From: an uncultured Ferrimonas sp. | GTDB lineage: Bacteria; Pseudomonadota; Gammaproteobacteria; Enterobacterales; Shewanellaceae | NCBI RefSeq assembly: GCF_947489035.1 | Contig: NZ_CANLCI010000001.1 | Span: 62,001 to 126,000 of the forward strand | Length of the DNA: 64,000 nt | Direction of reading: 5' to 3' | Part shown: piece by piece, positions 26,916 through 36,748 of the stretch | Layout of the letters: each line of letters begins with the position of its first letter | Numbering within the stretch: the stretch's first letter is position 1 | The notes under the pieces: generated by a model | Database searches by the model: none | Seen by the model: only the letters and a program-made list of their open reading frames with translations | What the model was told of the DNA's origin: nothing | Made by a program: the position numbers and the translations under genes

Positions 26916-27413
26916 TCAATCCACAGTCCAGTGGATTTCGGTGGCCGCTAACGAAACCAAGCGTTGCTGCGCGATACTGCCGCCGTCATGACGCCACACC
27001 TCAATAAGCAAGTGTTCTTGCCCTGCCGCTACCGCCACTTGGGCTGAAAATTTGCCGTTATTGGTCATGCCGCCACTTAATCGTTGCTGGTAGTTAGGCA
27101 GATAGCTACCCCCTTGTTCGCGATAGTCGCTGTAGAGCGCAACAAATGCGGAGCCACTGTTGCCAATGTCAACACTAACGGCGACTTCGGCGGCACTGCT
27201 GAAATCCATCTCGAGGGCTGCCACCAGATCACTGGTGGTGATCGGCGCGGCCGGCGTGGCCACCGGTGGCGTTGTGCTTGGTGGTGGGGTTGGTGCCGTG
27301 GTGGTCACTGGCGCGGCTGTTGCAGGTGCTGCAGCGCTGCTATCAGCGCCGCCACCTCCGCCGCCACAGCTGCACAAACCAAGGAGGATTACTGGAAGAA
27401 TGAATGGTTTCAT
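26916..27413 (-). CDS. Small lipoprotein with Pro/Thr/Ala-rich linker, function unknown
   Basis: A 165-residue lipoprotein. The signal peptide ends in LGLCSC followed by six Gly, and residues about 22-60 form a Pro-, Thr- and Ala-rich linker. A compact beta-rich domain of about 100 residues follows (from LVAALEMDFSSAAEVAVSVDI to IHWTVD at the end). I do not recognise the domain. GAGGAC precedes the ATG at 27413. It begins 26 bases after the end of the LruC-domain gene and probably shares its transcript, so it may be an accessory of that surface protein. Confidence 0.7.
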   Translation of the reverse strand: MKPFILPVILLGLCSCGGGGGGADSSAAAPATAAPVTTTAPTPPPSTTPPVATPAAPITTSDLVAALEMDFSSAAEVAVSVDIGNSGSAFVALYSDYREQGGSYLPNYQQRLSGGMTNNGKFSAQVAVAAGQEHLLIEVWRHDGGSIAQQRLVSLAATEIHWTVD

Positions 27414-27439
27414 GGGGCTGTCCTCATCAATGGTTGCGG

Positions 27440-29515
27440 TTATTCAAACAGGTGCTGCGTTTGCGCGTTCGGGCGTTGGTGCCAATCTTGGTACTGGCCA
27501 CCGTCATACAACAGGTATTGCTCTAGCTGCGGGTAGGCTTGCAGCAGATCTTCTTGCTCTGCGGGATAATCCCAACGGTGGTTAAACTCCAACGCCCACG
27601 GCAGGTTGTTGCTGTTGCGGTAGTAGCGGCCGCTCGCAGGGTTACTGCTGTCTTGTTCCATGCCAAAGTAGCGATCACTGGCCAGCGGCGTTGGCGGATA
27701 GTCCGCCATGTGGATCTCAAGATCACGCCCGGGAATATGGTCGAAACCGCCTCGCTCTTTGCCCGGCGTAGCGAAAATGAAGGGATCAAATGGCGCCGCG
27801 GGCATGTTGCCGGGATCAATTCCTTCAACAAAATCGATGGTTAATTCAAACGCCATCTGGATGCCGTCGTCACAGGCCTTGATGGTGCGGTAGTAAAGGC
27901 AGGTTTTACTGAACTCCTCTTTTAAGTCCTCGCTGAATACAAACACCGCATCGCTCTGCCCTGCTTCTAGCCCCGCCAAGGCAATGGTTTGACCGGATTT
28001 CACTAACGAAGAGCTGCCACCGATGTTGCTGGCACTGATCCCCGGCAGATGCAGCGCTAGACCATTGTGGTAAGACGCCCCCGCCGCGCGAAGTTGGCCA
28101 TTCACCTGCAGCTTGGTGACTTTACCGCTGCTCATGGTGGTGGTGAACGACATATCAACCACCACATCATTCATGTCGTAGTCGGGCATGCGCGGCCAGC
28201 GATCCTCGAAGGCGATGGTGGCGTATCCGCCGCCGTTGGGGTATTGGGTTTGGGTAACCCCAGGACGCAGCAACGCTTCAATATGATCTTCCACTTCACC
28301 ATCTGGGGCGCCGCCTCTGGCGCGCAAGTCAGTAACGGTTGAGATCCTAAAGCGGCTCTGTACTGCCCCACCCTGTGCGTCTGTCGGTACGCTGAAAGCA
28401 AGCTGATGACAGCCTTGGGTTAACCATTGATTGCTAAATACTTGTTCACCAGCGTCATCAAAGTCGCCATCGTTGTTCCAATCAAAGAACGCTTGCAGAT
28501 ACCCATCTTGCCGAGTGATCTGCACCTCAATCAGTGCGGTTTGGCCCACACTCAAGCCATTAATAAAGGCGATGCCATCTTCATCATCTTCGCCACGGTT
28601 ATCATCGCGCCACGGCGCCACCGCACCATCACTTTCCGCATCAACCAAGGCACCTAGCATCGGCCCTTGCGGCGCCAAACTGTGGCGGGCGCCATTTTCT
28701 TCCATCCGCGTACCGTAACTGCCTGGCGCATCGCCAAAGTCGACGTTTTCAGCAACAACTGGCGCACTGGCACAGCGGGCACCGTCGTTAGAGCTGGATG
28801 AGGGGCCATCCGCGAAGAACTCAGCCACGGGATCAAGTTGATCTGGGTTACGCAGATCAATGCGGTAAATGTTGCCGTCGCTATTACGGCTGATGTAGTA
28901 GTAACCGCTCTTTTCAAAGAAGCCTGCGCCGAAAGTGCCGGTAACGCCCGTGTTGCCCAGCACGGTTTTGCTGCCGTTGTTAGTGTCTATTTGGTACAAG
29001 TCGCCGCTGCTGTTATCCACCGCATACAAGTTACCGTTGCTGGGGTGGAAGGCAAAATCGGTCAGTACCATGCTGGTGTCGGCGCCCACCACTTTATTGG
29101 CCACGGCAAAGTCCGCCGCACTGCTGTCTAAGTTGATCGAATAAAGGCCGTGACTCTTGTGATAGGTCCAGTACCGATTGTCTTTAACGTCACCCACATA
29201 GAAATGCACCTTGTTGGGCATGCCACTGATGTTGAGTCGCTCTGCTTGGTAGTCGCTGCCCATCCGCACAACGTCAAAATACTCTTTGGAAAAACCATAG
29301 AGGTAACGATCGGCTTCGTTAAAACCCACCGCATTGACGTTGTTGGCGATCCCAATGTCTGAGCTCAGGACTTGATAGGCGCCAGTAACCAAGTCAACAC
29401 CGTAAACCACGGTTTTACCTTGATACAGATAGGCTTCAGAGGGGCAATTGGTGAAAGGGGCTGCAACAACATTGGCACCACCTAACAATGCCAATAACAA
29501 TAGAGACGATTTCAT
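27440..29515 (-). CDS. Secreted LruC-domain protein with propeller-like N-terminus and GEVED domain
   Basis: A 691-residue exported protein. The signal peptide is MKSSLLLLALLGGANVVAAP. Next comes a propeller-like region (about 20-250), a GEVED domain (FGDAPGSYGT through NRGEDDEDGI and PDGEVEDHIEA, about 260-410) and a C-terminal LruC-type domain (FEDRWPRMPDYDMNDVVVDM, HNGLALHLPG, and ALEFNHRWDYP near the end). The start at 29515 is chosen because GGAG lies seven bases upstream and it begins the signal peptide; an upstream TTG-type frame extends to 29587. Such proteins are surface or secreted and of unknown role; the acidic GEVED loops suggest calcium binding. Confidence 0.82.
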   Translation of the reverse strand: MKSSLLLLALLGGANVVAAPFTNCPSEAYLYQGKTVVYGVDLVTGAYQVLSSDIGIANNVNAVGFNEADRYLYGFSKEYFDVVRMGSDYQAERLNISGMPNKVHFYVGDVKDNRYWTYHKSHGLYSINLDSSAADFAVANKVVGADTSMVLTDFAFHPSNGNLYAVDNSSGDLYQIDTNNGSKTVLGNTGVTGTFGAGFFEKSGYYYISRNSDGNIYRIDLRNPDQLDPVAEFFADGPSSSSNDGARCASAPVVAENVDFGDAPGSYGTRMEENGARHSLAPQGPMLGALVDAESDGAVAPWRDDNRGEDDEDGIAFINGLSVGQTALIEVQITRQDGYLQAFFDWNNDGDFDDAGEQVFSNQWLTQGCHQLAFSVPTDAQGGAVQSRFRISTVTDLRARGGAPDGEVEDHIEALLRPGVTQTQYPNGGGYATIAFEDRWPRMPDYDMNDVVVDMSFTTTMSSGKVTKLQVNGQLRAAGASYHNGLALHLPGISASNIGGSSSLVKSGQTIALAGLEAGQSDAVFVFSEDLKEEFSKTCLYYRTIKACDDGIQMAFELTIDFVEGIDPGNMPAAPFDPFIFATPGKERGGFDHIPGRDLEIHMADYPPTPLASDRYFGMEQDSSNPASGRYYRNSNNLPWALEFNHRWDYPAEQEDLLQAYPQLEQYLLYDGGQYQDWHQRPNAQTQHLFE

Positions 29516-29630
29516 GGGCGTTCTCCGAACAGGATTTACGTTACCTTTAGGAAGAATCGTGCCAATAAAATTTACTTTTAAAATCAATCACTCATGTTGT
29601 TTGCGGGGAATAATTGCAATATGCAAAAAC

Positions 29631-29657
29631 AAAAAAGGCTCCCAGAAGGGAGCCTTT
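29631..29657 (-). terminator. Terminator of the fab operon after fabF
   Basis: GGCTCCC at 29637-29643 pairs with GGGAGCC at 29648-29654; read leftward six U follow. It lies 33 bases after the fabF stop codon. Confidence 0.88.
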
Positions 29658-29689
29658 CGCAATAACCAACAGCGATATAATCGAATCGA

Positions 29690-30928
29690 TTAAACGCGCC
29701 TGAACAGCAACGAGCCGTTGGTGCCACCGAAACCGAACGAGTTACACAATGCGTAATCCAGTTCGACCTTGCGGGCGCCGTCGCGGTTGAAGTCCAGATC
29801 ACAACCTTCGCTTGGGTTTTCCAAGTTAATGGTTGGCGGCACCATTTGCTCGTGCAACGCCTTAATGGTGAAAATGGACTCAACCGAGCCAGCCGCCCCC
29901 AACAAGTGACCGGTCATCGACTTAGTCGAGCCCATGATCAGCTTGTAAGCGTGCTCACCAAACACCTTCTTCACGCCATTCACTTCAGCAATGTCGCCCG
30001 CAGGCGTAGAGGTGCCATGGGCGTTGATGTAGCCGATGGCATCAGGGGCAATGCCCGCGTCGTTAATGGCGTTCTGCATGGCTGCTGCGCCACCGCGACC
30101 ATCAGCCGGTGGCGAAGTCATGTGGTGGGCGTCGCCGCTCATGCCAAAACCCGCCAATTCAGCGTAGATAGTGGCACCACGGGCTTTAGCGTGTTCGTAC
30201 TCTTCTAGTACGATCACACCTGCGCCATCACCAATCACAAAACCATCGCGGTCTTGATCCCAAGGACGAGACGCTTTTTGCGGATCGTCATTGCGGGTGG
30301 ACAACGCTTTCGCTGCAGCAAAACCGCCCACACCCAGCTCGGTCGTGGCCATTTCAGCGCCACCGGCGATCATCACATCGGCATCGCCATAAGCGATCAT
30401 ACGCGCGGCCTGACCGATGTTGTGCACACCAGTAGTACAAGCGGTAACGATAGAGATGTTCGGGCCAGTAAAGCCGTACATGATCGACAGGTGACCGGCG
30501 ATCATGTTGATGATGGTAGAAGGCACAAAGAACGGCGAAATACGGCGTGGGCCGGATTTGTCCAAGGTTGCTTTGTTGGCTTCAATCAACTGCAAGCCGC
30601 CCATGCCAGCGCCGATGGCGGCACCGATGCGATGAGCATTGCTTTCGTTGATCTCCAGTCCAGAATCTTGCAACGCCTGAATCGACGCAGCCATGCCGTA
30701 CTGGATAAACAAATCCATTTTGCGGGCGTCTTTCTTGGTCAGGTAGTCTTCAACGTTGAAGTCCTTCACTGAGGCAGAAAACTTCACTGCGAACTCGCTG
30801 GCATCAAAGTGTGGGATAGGACCCACGCCACTTTGACCAGCCAACACGTTATTCCATGCAGTTTGAGTGTCGTTACCTACTGGGGTGATTGCCCCCATGC
30901 CAGTAACTACGATACGACGCTTAGTCAC
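29690..30928 (-). CDS. fabF: Beta-ketoacyl-ACP synthase II
   Basis: A 412-residue condensing enzyme that elongates acyl-ACP with malonyl-ACP. It has the active-site Cys in [20 protein letters not shown] and the two His in [12 protein letters not shown] and [13 protein letters not shown]. Length and wording match E. coli FabF, which also drives the temperature-dependent palmitoleate to cis-vaccenate step. It follows acpP after a 68-base gap containing a hairpin terminator, so its level is probably set by read-through. Confidence 0.96.
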   Translation of the reverse strand: MTKRRIVVTGMGAITPVGNDTQTAWNNVLAGQSGVGPIPHFDASEFAVKFSASVKDFNVEDYLTKKDARKMDLFIQYGMAASIQALQDSGLEINESNAHRIGAAIGAGMGGLQLIEANKATLDKSGPRRISPFFVPSTIINMIAGHLSIMYGFTGPNISIVTACTTGVHNIGQAARMIAYGDADVMIAGGAEMATTELGVGGFAAAKALSTRNDDPQKASRPWDQDRDGFVIGDGAGVIVLEEYEHAKARGATIYAELAGFGMSGDAHHMTSPPADGRGGAAAMQNAINDAGIAPDAIGYINAHGTSTPAGDIAEVNGVKKVFGEHAYKLIMGSTKSMTGHLLGAAGSVESIFTIKALHEQMVPPTINLENPSEGCDLDFNRDGARKVELDYALCNSFGFGGTNGSLLFRRV

Positions 30929-30944
30929 GGTAACCTCCGCAAAT

Positions 30945-30974
30945 AAAAAAACAGGCGACTCTAAAGTCGCCTGT
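30945..30974 (-). terminator. Partial terminator between acpP and fabF
   Basis: ACAGGCGACT at 30951-30960 pairs with AGTCGCCTGT at 30965-30974 (ten pairs, four-base loop), followed leftward by a U-run (A at 30945-30950). It would make acpP mRNA far more abundant than fabF mRNA, as needed for the abundant carrier protein. Confidence 0.85.
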
Positions 30975-30996
30975 TTTAGGAATCTGAAAGTTCAGC

Positions 30997-31230
30997 TTAT
31001 TGGTTAGCTTGAACGTAGTCGATAGCAGACTGAACAGTGGTGATTTTCTCTGCTTCTTCGTCTGGGATCTCGGTGTCAAACTCTTCTTCCAGAGCCATTA
31101 CCAGCTCAACGGTGTCCAGGGAATCTGCGCCCAGGTCATCTACGAAAGAAGCTTCCGCTTTAACTTCGTCTTCTTTAACACCCAGTTGCTCAACGATGAT
31201 TTTCTTTACGCGTTCTTCAATGTTGCTCAT
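30997..31230 (-). CDS. acpP: Acyl carrier protein
   Basis: A 77-residue acidic four-helix carrier protein. Ser37 in [10 protein letters not shown] takes the phosphopantetheine arm that carries growing acyl chains. It is nearly identical in layout to E. coli AcpP. AGGAAAG precedes the ATG. A 196-base gap separates it from fabG upstream and probably holds its own promoter, with a FadR-like palindrome at 31319-31329. Confidence 0.97.
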   Translation of the reverse strand: MSNIEERVKKIIVEQLGVKEDEVKAEASFVDDLGADSLDTVELVMALEEEFDTEIPDEEAEKITTVQSAIDYVQANQ

Positions 31231-31318
31231 GTCTATACTTTCCTGTTCAGGTACGCAGATGCGTTGAATTGCGGTCTAGTTTATTCGATTCCACATACAA
31301 TGCAAGCATTTAGCTTGG

Positions 31319-31329
31319 TGGTCAAACCA
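31319..31329. promoter_or_regulatory. Candidate FadR-like site upstream of acpP
   Basis: TGGTCAAACCA (plus strand; TGGTTTGACCA on the coding strand) differs at one position from the core TGGTCNGACCA reported for FadR sites. It lies about 90 bases upstream of the acpP start, between fabG and acpP. The outer bases of the longer FadR consensus are not well kept, so this is tentative. Confidence 0.3.
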
Positions 31330-31426
31330 CGAAATTAGTAACAAAATCGCCGTAGTTCGACGCGCATTCAACGCCTTTGCCTACAAGTTGGCCAGTGGCC
31401 TTTGCAATAATGGCTACGGTAACGGC

Positions 31427-32173
31427 TTACGCCATTACCATACCACCGTTAATGTGGATGGTTTCGCCGGTAATGTAACCAGCGCGATCAGAAGCCAAGA
31501 ACAAAACCGCATCGGCGATCTCTTGGGTCTGACCCAAACGACCCGCAGGGACTTGATTCATGATCCCCGCTTTTTGATCGTCGGTCAGCTCTTCGGTCAT
31601 GTCGGTCTGGATAAAACCAGGGGCTACCGCGTTTACGGTAATGCCACGGCTCGCAACCTCTTTCGCCAACGACTTAGTAAAACCAAGCAAACCGGCTTTG
31701 GCCGCCGCGTAGTTGGCTTGACCAGCGTTCCCCATGGTACCAACAACACTGCCGATATTAATGATACGTCCGTGACGTTTTTTCATCATGGTACGCAGCA
31801 CGGCTTTTGAAGTGCGAAATACCGACGTTAAGTTGGTATCGATAATATCGTTCCACTCATCGTCTTTCATCCGTAGCATCAAGTTATCGCGCGTAATGCC
31901 AGCGTTGTTAACCAACACATCAACATCGCCGTATTGGGCTTTAATCTCGCTGAATAACGCCTCGATAGATGCCGCTTCAGTAACATTCAACACCATACCG
32001 GTGCCGTGCTCTCCCAGGTACTCAGCAATTGCAGCCGCGCCGCGTTCGCTGGTAGCGGTACCGATAACTTTGGCACCAGCGGCCACCAGGTTTTGTGCGA
32101 TCGCTTTACCGATCCCACGGCTGGCGCCGGTTACCAAGGCCACTTTTCCGGACAGATCCAGAGTGACACTCAT
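31427..32173 (-). CDS. fabG: 3-oxoacyl-ACP reductase
   Basis: A 248-residue short-chain dehydrogenase that reduces beta-ketoacyl-ACP with NADPH. The Rossmann motif is VTGASRGIGKAIA, and the catalytic Ser, Tyr and Lys are in NIGSVVGTMGNAGQANYAAAKAG. The C-terminal YITGETIHINGGMVMA is typical of FabG. It starts 16 bases after the end of fabD in the same operon. Confidence 0.96.
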   Translation of the reverse strand: MSVTLDLSGKVALVTGASRGIGKAIAQNLVAAGAKVIGTATSERGAAAIAEYLGEHGTGMVLNVTEAASIEALFSEIKAQYGDVDVLVNNAGITRDNLMLRMKDDEWNDIIDTNLTSVFRTSKAVLRTMMKKRHGRIINIGSVVGTMGNAGQANYAAAKAGLLGFTKSLAKEVASRGITVNAVAPGFIQTDMTEELTDDQKAGIMNQVPAGRLGQTQEIADAVLFLASDRAGYITGETIHINGGMVMA

Positions 32174-32189
32174 TGGGCTTCTCCCTAAA

Positions 32190-33113
32190 TTAGCTAACTG
32201 CGGACAGATCCGCTGCAGTATTCAGCGTGGTCGCAGTCAGTGTTTTATTAATTCGTTTTGCTAAACCAGTTAGCACCTTGCCAGGACCCACTTCAAACAA
32301 GTTAGTGACATCCTCTGCCGCCAACGCATTCACGGTTTCGGTCCAACGTACCGGGCAATGCAGCTGGCGCACTAAGGCGTCTTTAATTGCTGCACTGTTA
32401 TCTGCCATAGCCACATCAACGTTGTTGATCACTGGGATCGACGGAGCAGATACGGTGATCTCCTCCAGTGCCAAAGCCAGTTTATCCGCCGCAGGTTGCA
32501 TCAGCGCACAATGGGAAGGCACTGAAACCGGTAACGGCAACGCGCGTTTAGCGCCCGCTTCTTTACAGGCAGCACCAGCGCGCTCTACTGCATCTTTGTG
32601 GCCTGCGATTACGACCTGACCTGGGCTGTTAAAGTTCACTGGCGATACCACTTGATCGCCTGCGGCTTCGGCACAGCACTTGGCGATGCTGTCGTCATCC
32701 AAACCAATGATGGCGTACATGGCACCCACACCGGCAGGCACCGCTTGCTGCATCAACTGGCCACGCAGGGCCACCAACTTAACGGCGTCTTTAAATTCAA
32801 TAGCACCCGCACACACTAAGGCAGAGTATTCGCCCAAGCTGTGGCCCGCCATCAACGCTGGCGCTTGGCCACCGTTAGCTAAATAAGCGCGATACAGCGC
32901 CACCGAGGCGGTTAACAGCGCTGGCTGAGTGTTATGGGTTTGGTTCAGATCTTCAGCGGGGCCATCTTGCACCATCGCCCACAGATCAAACCCCAATACC
33001 GCAGAGGCTTCTGCAAACGTTTGCTGGATCTCAGCGTGCTCTGCAGCCACATCAGCCAACATGCCAACGGCTTGGCTGCCTTGGCCCGGAAATAGGAATG
33101 CGTTCTTGCTCAT
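32190..33113 (-). CDS. fabD: Malonyl-CoA:ACP transacylase
   Basis: A 307-residue transacylase that loads malonate onto acyl carrier protein. It starts with FLFPGQGSQAVGM, the nucleophile Ser is in GHSLGEYSALV, and the catalytic His is in PVSVPSHCALM. The ATG at 33113 is chosen because AAGGAT lies seven bases upstream and the protein then begins like other FabD proteins; an in-frame extension to 33164 has no support. It follows fabH after ten bases. Confidence 0.96.
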   Translation of the reverse strand: MSKNAFLFPGQGSQAVGMLADVAAEHAEIQQTFAEASAVLGFDLWAMVQDGPAEDLNQTHNTQPALLTASVALYRAYLANGGQAPALMAGHSLGEYSALVCAGAIEFKDAVKLVALRGQLMQQAVPAGVGAMYAIIGLDDDSIAKCCAEAAGDQVVSPVNFNSPGQVVIAGHKDAVERAGAACKEAGAKRALPLPVSVPSHCALMQPAADKLALALEEITVSAPSIPVINNVDVAMADNSAAIKDALVRQLHCPVRWTETVNALAAEDVTNLFEVGPGKVLTGLAKRINKTLTATTLNTAADLSAVS

Positions 33114-33123
33114 GATTAAATCC

Positions 33124-34089
33124 TTAGTACTTAACCACCGCGGCGCCCCAGACGAATCCGGCACCGAAGGCTTCTAACATCAGGTTGTGTCCACGCTGGA
33201 TACGGCCATCGCGTACGGCGATGTCCAGTGCAATTGGCACTGACGCGGCAGAGGTGTTGCCGTGCTCTTCAAGGGTGAGCACCACTTGATCCATGCTCAT
33301 GCCAAGCTTTTTCGCGGTAGACTTCAAAATTCGGTAGTTGGCATTATGAGGCACCAGCCAATCCAACTCGGTTTTATCCATGTTGTTGTGCTCCAGCGCT
33401 TGCTGACACACTTCTGCAAGGCGGGTTACCGCGTGCTTAAACACGTCGTTGCCTTTCATAAACATGTAATCTTCAGCACCAGACACCGTTGGCACTTTAG
33501 TGCGACTAGGGCGACCGGCGCACAGCAACGGGCCATGACGGCCGTCGGAGTGGATATGAGTCGACAAAATGCCCGGCTCTTCGCTGGCACCTAAGACGAC
33601 CGCACCGGCACCATCACCAAATAAGATGATGGTGGAGCGATCTTCGGGATCACACACTTCCGAAAGAATGTCTGCGCCAACGATCAAGGCTTTTTTAGCG
33701 GCACCCGATTTAATGAACTGATCGGCAATCGACATGGCGTAAATAAAGCCACTGCATGCCGCAGAAACATCAAACGCAGGCCCACCAACGATGCCCAACA
33801 TCGCTTGCACTTCACAAGCCGCCGATGGGAAAGAGTTAGGCGCACTGCAGGTGCCGACAATAATTAAATCGATTTCGCTGGCATCAATGCCCGCGGCTTC
33901 AATCGCTTTAAGGGACGCTTCGTAACTCATGGTAGAGACGTTTTCGTTCTCCCCCACGATACGGCGCTCGCGAATACCAGTGCGTTCTAGGATCCACTGA
34001 TCTGTGGTGTCGACCATTTGCTCAAGATCAGCATTGGTGCGCACCTGGGCCGGCACAAAGCTGCCGGTACCAAGAATTTTTGTATACAT
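33124..34089 (-). CDS. fabH: Beta-ketoacyl-ACP synthase III
   Basis: A 321-residue enzyme that starts fatty acid synthesis by condensing acetyl-CoA with malonyl-ACP. The catalytic Cys is in [14 protein letters not shown], with His in [10 protein letters not shown] and Asn in [10 protein letters not shown]. It begins seven bases after the plsX stop codon and has no strong ribosome binding site of its own, so coupling to plsX translation is likely. Confidence 0.96.
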   Translation of the reverse strand: MYTKILGTGSFVPAQVRTNADLEQMVDTTDQWILERTGIRERRIVGENENVSTMSYEASLKAIEAAGIDASEIDLIIVGTCSAPNSFPSAACEVQAMLGIVGGPAFDVSAACSGFIYAMSIADQFIKSGAAKKALIVGADILSEVCDPEDRSTIILFGDGAGAVVLGASEEPGILSTHIHSDGRHGPLLCAGRPSRTKVPTVSGAEDYMFMKGNDVFKHAVTRLAEVCQQALEHNNMDKTELDWLVPHNANYRILKSTAKKLGMSMDQVVLTLEEHGNTSAASVPIALDIAVRDGRIQRGHNLMLEAFGAGFVWGAAVVKY

Positions 34090-34096
34090 AGAAGAA

Positions 34097-35122
34097 TTAG
34101 GACTTTTCCAGCAATACCGACTCTAGTCGGTCTTTGATCTGCCGCGGCACTTGTTGTTCCACCTCTGCCACTGCTTGTTCAATCGCATGGAAAAAGGCTG
34201 TTTTATCAACGTTGCCGTGGCTCTTCACCACAATACCGCGCAATCCTAACAGACTGGCACCATTGTACTGGTCGGGGTTCATATGTTGATTCAAACGCTT
34301 GAGTCGTTTTTTAAGCAACCAACCCAATAATTTGGCTAAAGGGTTTCCCTTTATTGCATCGTGAACTTGTTGTAGTAACAGTCTTGCCACGCCTTCGGTA
34401 GTCTTCAAGGTCACGTTTCCGACAAATCCATCGCAAACGATAACATCAACATCACCTTTGAAGATGGCATCACCTTCAATGAAGCCAGCGTAGTTCAATT
34501 GGGGGCATTGCAGCAGTAATTGCGCGGCCTGCTGCACCTGATCGTTGCCTTTAATCTGCTCGGAGCCAACATTCAGTAGCGCAATCTGGGGGCGATCCCG
34601 GCCACCAACTTCTTGCGCCAATACCGATCCCATCACGGCAAATTGAAACAGCGTATCGGAATCACAAACTACGTTAGCACCAAGATCAAGCAGGTAAACT
34701 GGCTCACCAGCCACGGTAGGCATCCGTGCAACTAAGGCGGGGCGATCAATACCGGGCAGCATTCGCAACACCACTTTTGCCATGGCCATCAGTGCACCGG
34801 TATTTCCGGCACTGACGCAGGCGTCGGCTTGGCCATCTTTGACCAAATCTAAAGCGAGGCGCATTGAGCTTTTACGGCGGGTACGCAGTGCTTGCGCGGG
34901 CCGTTCAGACATAGGGACGACTTGCTCGGCATGAAGCACTTGCAGTCGAGGGGATTCAATCGCGTTGTGGCTACGCAGCTGTTCGCCGATAGCGATGCGA
35001 TCGCCCACCAGAATAAGATTTAGGTGGGGATAATGCGACAGTGCCTGCAAAGCTGCAGGCACTGTTACATGGGGGCCGAAATCGCCCCCCATTGCATCTA
35101 ACGCTAGGGTTAGACTGGTCAA
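34097..35122 (-). CDS. plsX: Phosphate acyltransferase PlsX
   Basis: A 341-residue peripheral membrane enzyme that makes acyl-phosphate from acyl-ACP for phospholipid synthesis. It has the family start [22 protein letters not shown], the [12 protein letters not shown] motif and [18 protein letters not shown]. The start is a TTG at 35122: it gives the usual MTxLTLALD N-terminus, while the first in-frame ATG would cut into the conserved core. It begins 13 bases after rpmF. Confidence 0.95.
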   Translation of the reverse strand: MTSLTLALDAMGGDFGPHVTVPAALQALSHYPHLNLILVGDRIAIGEQLRSHNAIESPRLQVLHAEQVVPMSERPAQALRTRRKSSMRLALDLVKDGQADACVSAGNTGALMAMAKVVLRMLPGIDRPALVARMPTVAGEPVYLLDLGANVVCDSDTLFQFAVMGSVLAQEVGGRDRPQIALLNVGSEQIKGNDQVQQAAQLLLQCPQLNYAGFIEGDAIFKGDVDVIVCDGFVGNVTLKTTEGVARLLLQQVHDAIKGNPLAKLLGWLLKKRLKRLNQHMNPDQYNGASLLGLRGIVVKSHGNVDKTAFFHAIEQAVAEVEQQVPRQIKDRLESVLLEKS

Positions 35123-35135
35123 GACGGTAGCAACC

Positions 35136-35306
35136 TTACAGGTTGATTACCTTCTTGCCACGGTAAAAACCGTCTGCAGTCACGTGGTGACGCAGGTGCT
35201 TCTCGCCGGAGGTAGCATCAACGGACAGTTGTACGTTGGTCAGAGCATCGTGTGAACGACGCATACCGCGACGGGAACGGGTTACTTTACTTTTCTGTAC
35301 GGCCAT
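35136..35306 (-). CDS. rpmF: 50S ribosomal protein L32
   Basis: A 56-residue basic protein that begins [20 protein letters not shown] and ends [11 protein letters not shown], which is L32. It lacks the paired cysteines of the zinc-binding form. It sits between yceD and plsX as in other gammaproteobacteria and links ribosome and lipid synthesis in one transcript. Confidence 0.97.
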   Translation of the reverse strand: MAVQKSKVTRSRRGMRRSHDALTNVQLSVDATSGEKHLRHHVTADGFYRGKKVINL

Positions 35307-35323
35307 GGCCCCAATCTCCTAGT

Positions 35324-35857
35324 TTAATTACGCTTAAGAGTATCTAACACCGCGAACGGGTTCTTCGGACGCTCATCAGCAGGCTTCGGTGCAGCTATTT
35401 TACCCACCGACATATCACGAGATGCCATGTTGCAGCTGTCGTTATCGTGCCCTGGCACAATCGGGAAAGCTAACAGCACTTCATCTTCGATTATTTGGTG
35501 GAGCTGTACTTCGCCGTTTTCGTCGAGTTCGACTGGCTCATAAGCATCCGGGAGCTCATCTATCTGTGAATCATCAGTCACAGGGCTGAATGCGAATTCA
35601 ACCGCAACAGGGATTTTCACCGGTTCCATACAGCGTTGACATATCAGAGTGAGCTCCGTCACAGCCTTCCCCGAGAGGTAGACTATCCCCTGAACATCGA
35701 CACCGCATTCCACGGAAACGTCTAGATCCTTGCAGTCGCCAGCGCTAATCCCATTGACACGCTTTAACACTTTGCTAGGAAGGATCCCTTCATAGCGTAA
35801 GTGCCGTTGAGAGCATCGGGCTGGGTTTAACGTAACTGGAATTCGTACTTTTTGCAT
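35324..35857 (-). CDS. yceD: YceD / DUF177 family protein
   Basis: A 177-residue acidic protein with a central Cys pair (LICQRCMEPVKI) and a later Cys in NDSCNMASRD. It heads the rpmF-plsX-fab transcript. In plants and bacteria, DUF177 proteins are linked to 23S rRNA accumulation; the bacterial mechanism is not settled. It ends 17 bases before rpmF and is divergent from yceF. Confidence 0.93.
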   Translation of the reverse strand: MQKVRIPVTLNPARCSQRHLRYEGILPSKVLKRVNGISAGDCKDLDVSVECGVDVQGIVYLSGKAVTELTLICQRCMEPVKIPVAVEFAFSPVTDDSQIDELPDAYEPVELDENGEVQLHQIIEDEVLLAFPIVPGHDNDSCNMASRDMSVGKIAAPKPADERPKNPFAVLDTLKRN

Positions 35858-35937
35858 AGGCCGCGCATATTATAGATAGAGGTTTCACGAGTCAAAACAA
35901 TTTTAGCTCGCTCACCACTATCTGTTGGAGGAAAAAT

Positions 35938-35954
35938 CTTCGACGCTGTCGAAG
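35938..35954. repeat. Short inverted repeat in the yceD-yceF divergent gap
   Basis: CTTCGAC and GTCGAAG flank GCT, a perfect seven-base stem with a three-base loop in the 225-base gap. It may be a hairpin in the yceF leader or an operator; nothing else is recognisable in the gap. Confidence 0.35.
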
Positions 35955-36082
35955 CTTAAACCCACCATGGCAACCACAGCAAAAAGTATTCACAGCCGAA
36001 GGGTTTTACGTGTTTGGCTTGGTGCTGTCAACGCCCTTTGTTAACCTTTGCAGCCATAATCAACCACCAATGAAATTACCTG

Positions 36083-36685
36083 ATGCAAAAGCAACTGATC
36101 TTAGGTTCCACCTCGCCATTTCGCCGTGAAATTTTAGCCAAGCTCGGGCTGCCATTTGAGTGCGATAAACCCCACGTCGATGAGACCCCCTTAGCAAATG
36201 AAACAGCCGAACAGTTAGTCGCTCGATTAGCGGAAGCGAAAGCTCGTGCCGTTGCTGCTCGTCATCCCAACGCACTGGTGATTGGTTCGGATCAAGTGGC
36301 CGTGGTCGACGGAGCCATCTTAGGTAAACCTGGCAATTTCGATAACGCCGTGGCGCAATTACAAAGTGCAGCAGGCAAAGTGGTTACCTTTTATACGGGT
36401 TTAAGTTTGGTGAACGGCGCCAGCGATAACGCCCAAACCACCGTTGAGCTATTTAAGGTGTATTTTAAAGCGTTAAGCCGCGAGCAGATCGAAGGCTACG
36501 TGAATGCAGAGCAACCGTTTAACTGCGCGGGCAGCTTTAAAAGTGAAGGCTTAGGCATCATGTTGTTCGATCGTTTAGAGGGGCGAGATCCCAATACCCT
36601 CATCGGCTTGCCATTGATCACCTTGGGTGAGATGTTAGCCAATCAAGGCATTGATGTGCTTACCCAGCAAGCCGCCCGCCGTTAA
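36083..36685 (+). CDS. yceF: Maf-like nucleotide pyrophosphatase YceF (7-methyl-GTP type)
   Basis: A 200-residue Maf-family enzyme that hydrolyses non-canonical nucleoside triphosphates; the YceF group prefers 7-methyl-GTP. Motifs are LILGSTSPFRREIL at the N-terminus, VIGSDQVAVVDG, TFYTGLSL, and GSFKSEGLGIMLFDRLEGRDPNTLIGLPL. The wording follows E. coli YceF more closely than Maf/YhdE. Its divergent position next to yceD is conserved. Confidence 0.93.
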   Translation: MQKQLILGSTSPFRREILAKLGLPFECDKPHVDETPLANETAEQLVARLAEAKARAVAARHPNALVIGSDQVAVVDGAILGKPGNFDNAVAQLQSAAGKVVTFYTGLSLVNGASDNAQTTVELFKVYFKALSREQIEGYVNAEQPFNCAGSFKSEGLGIMLFDRLEGRDPNTLIGLPLITLGEMLANQGIDVLTQQAARR

Positions 36686-36748
36686 TCACAACACTCGCGG
36701 CGTAACACTGGGCAGATATTGCCTCTGCAGCCATAGCAAGGAGTGATC

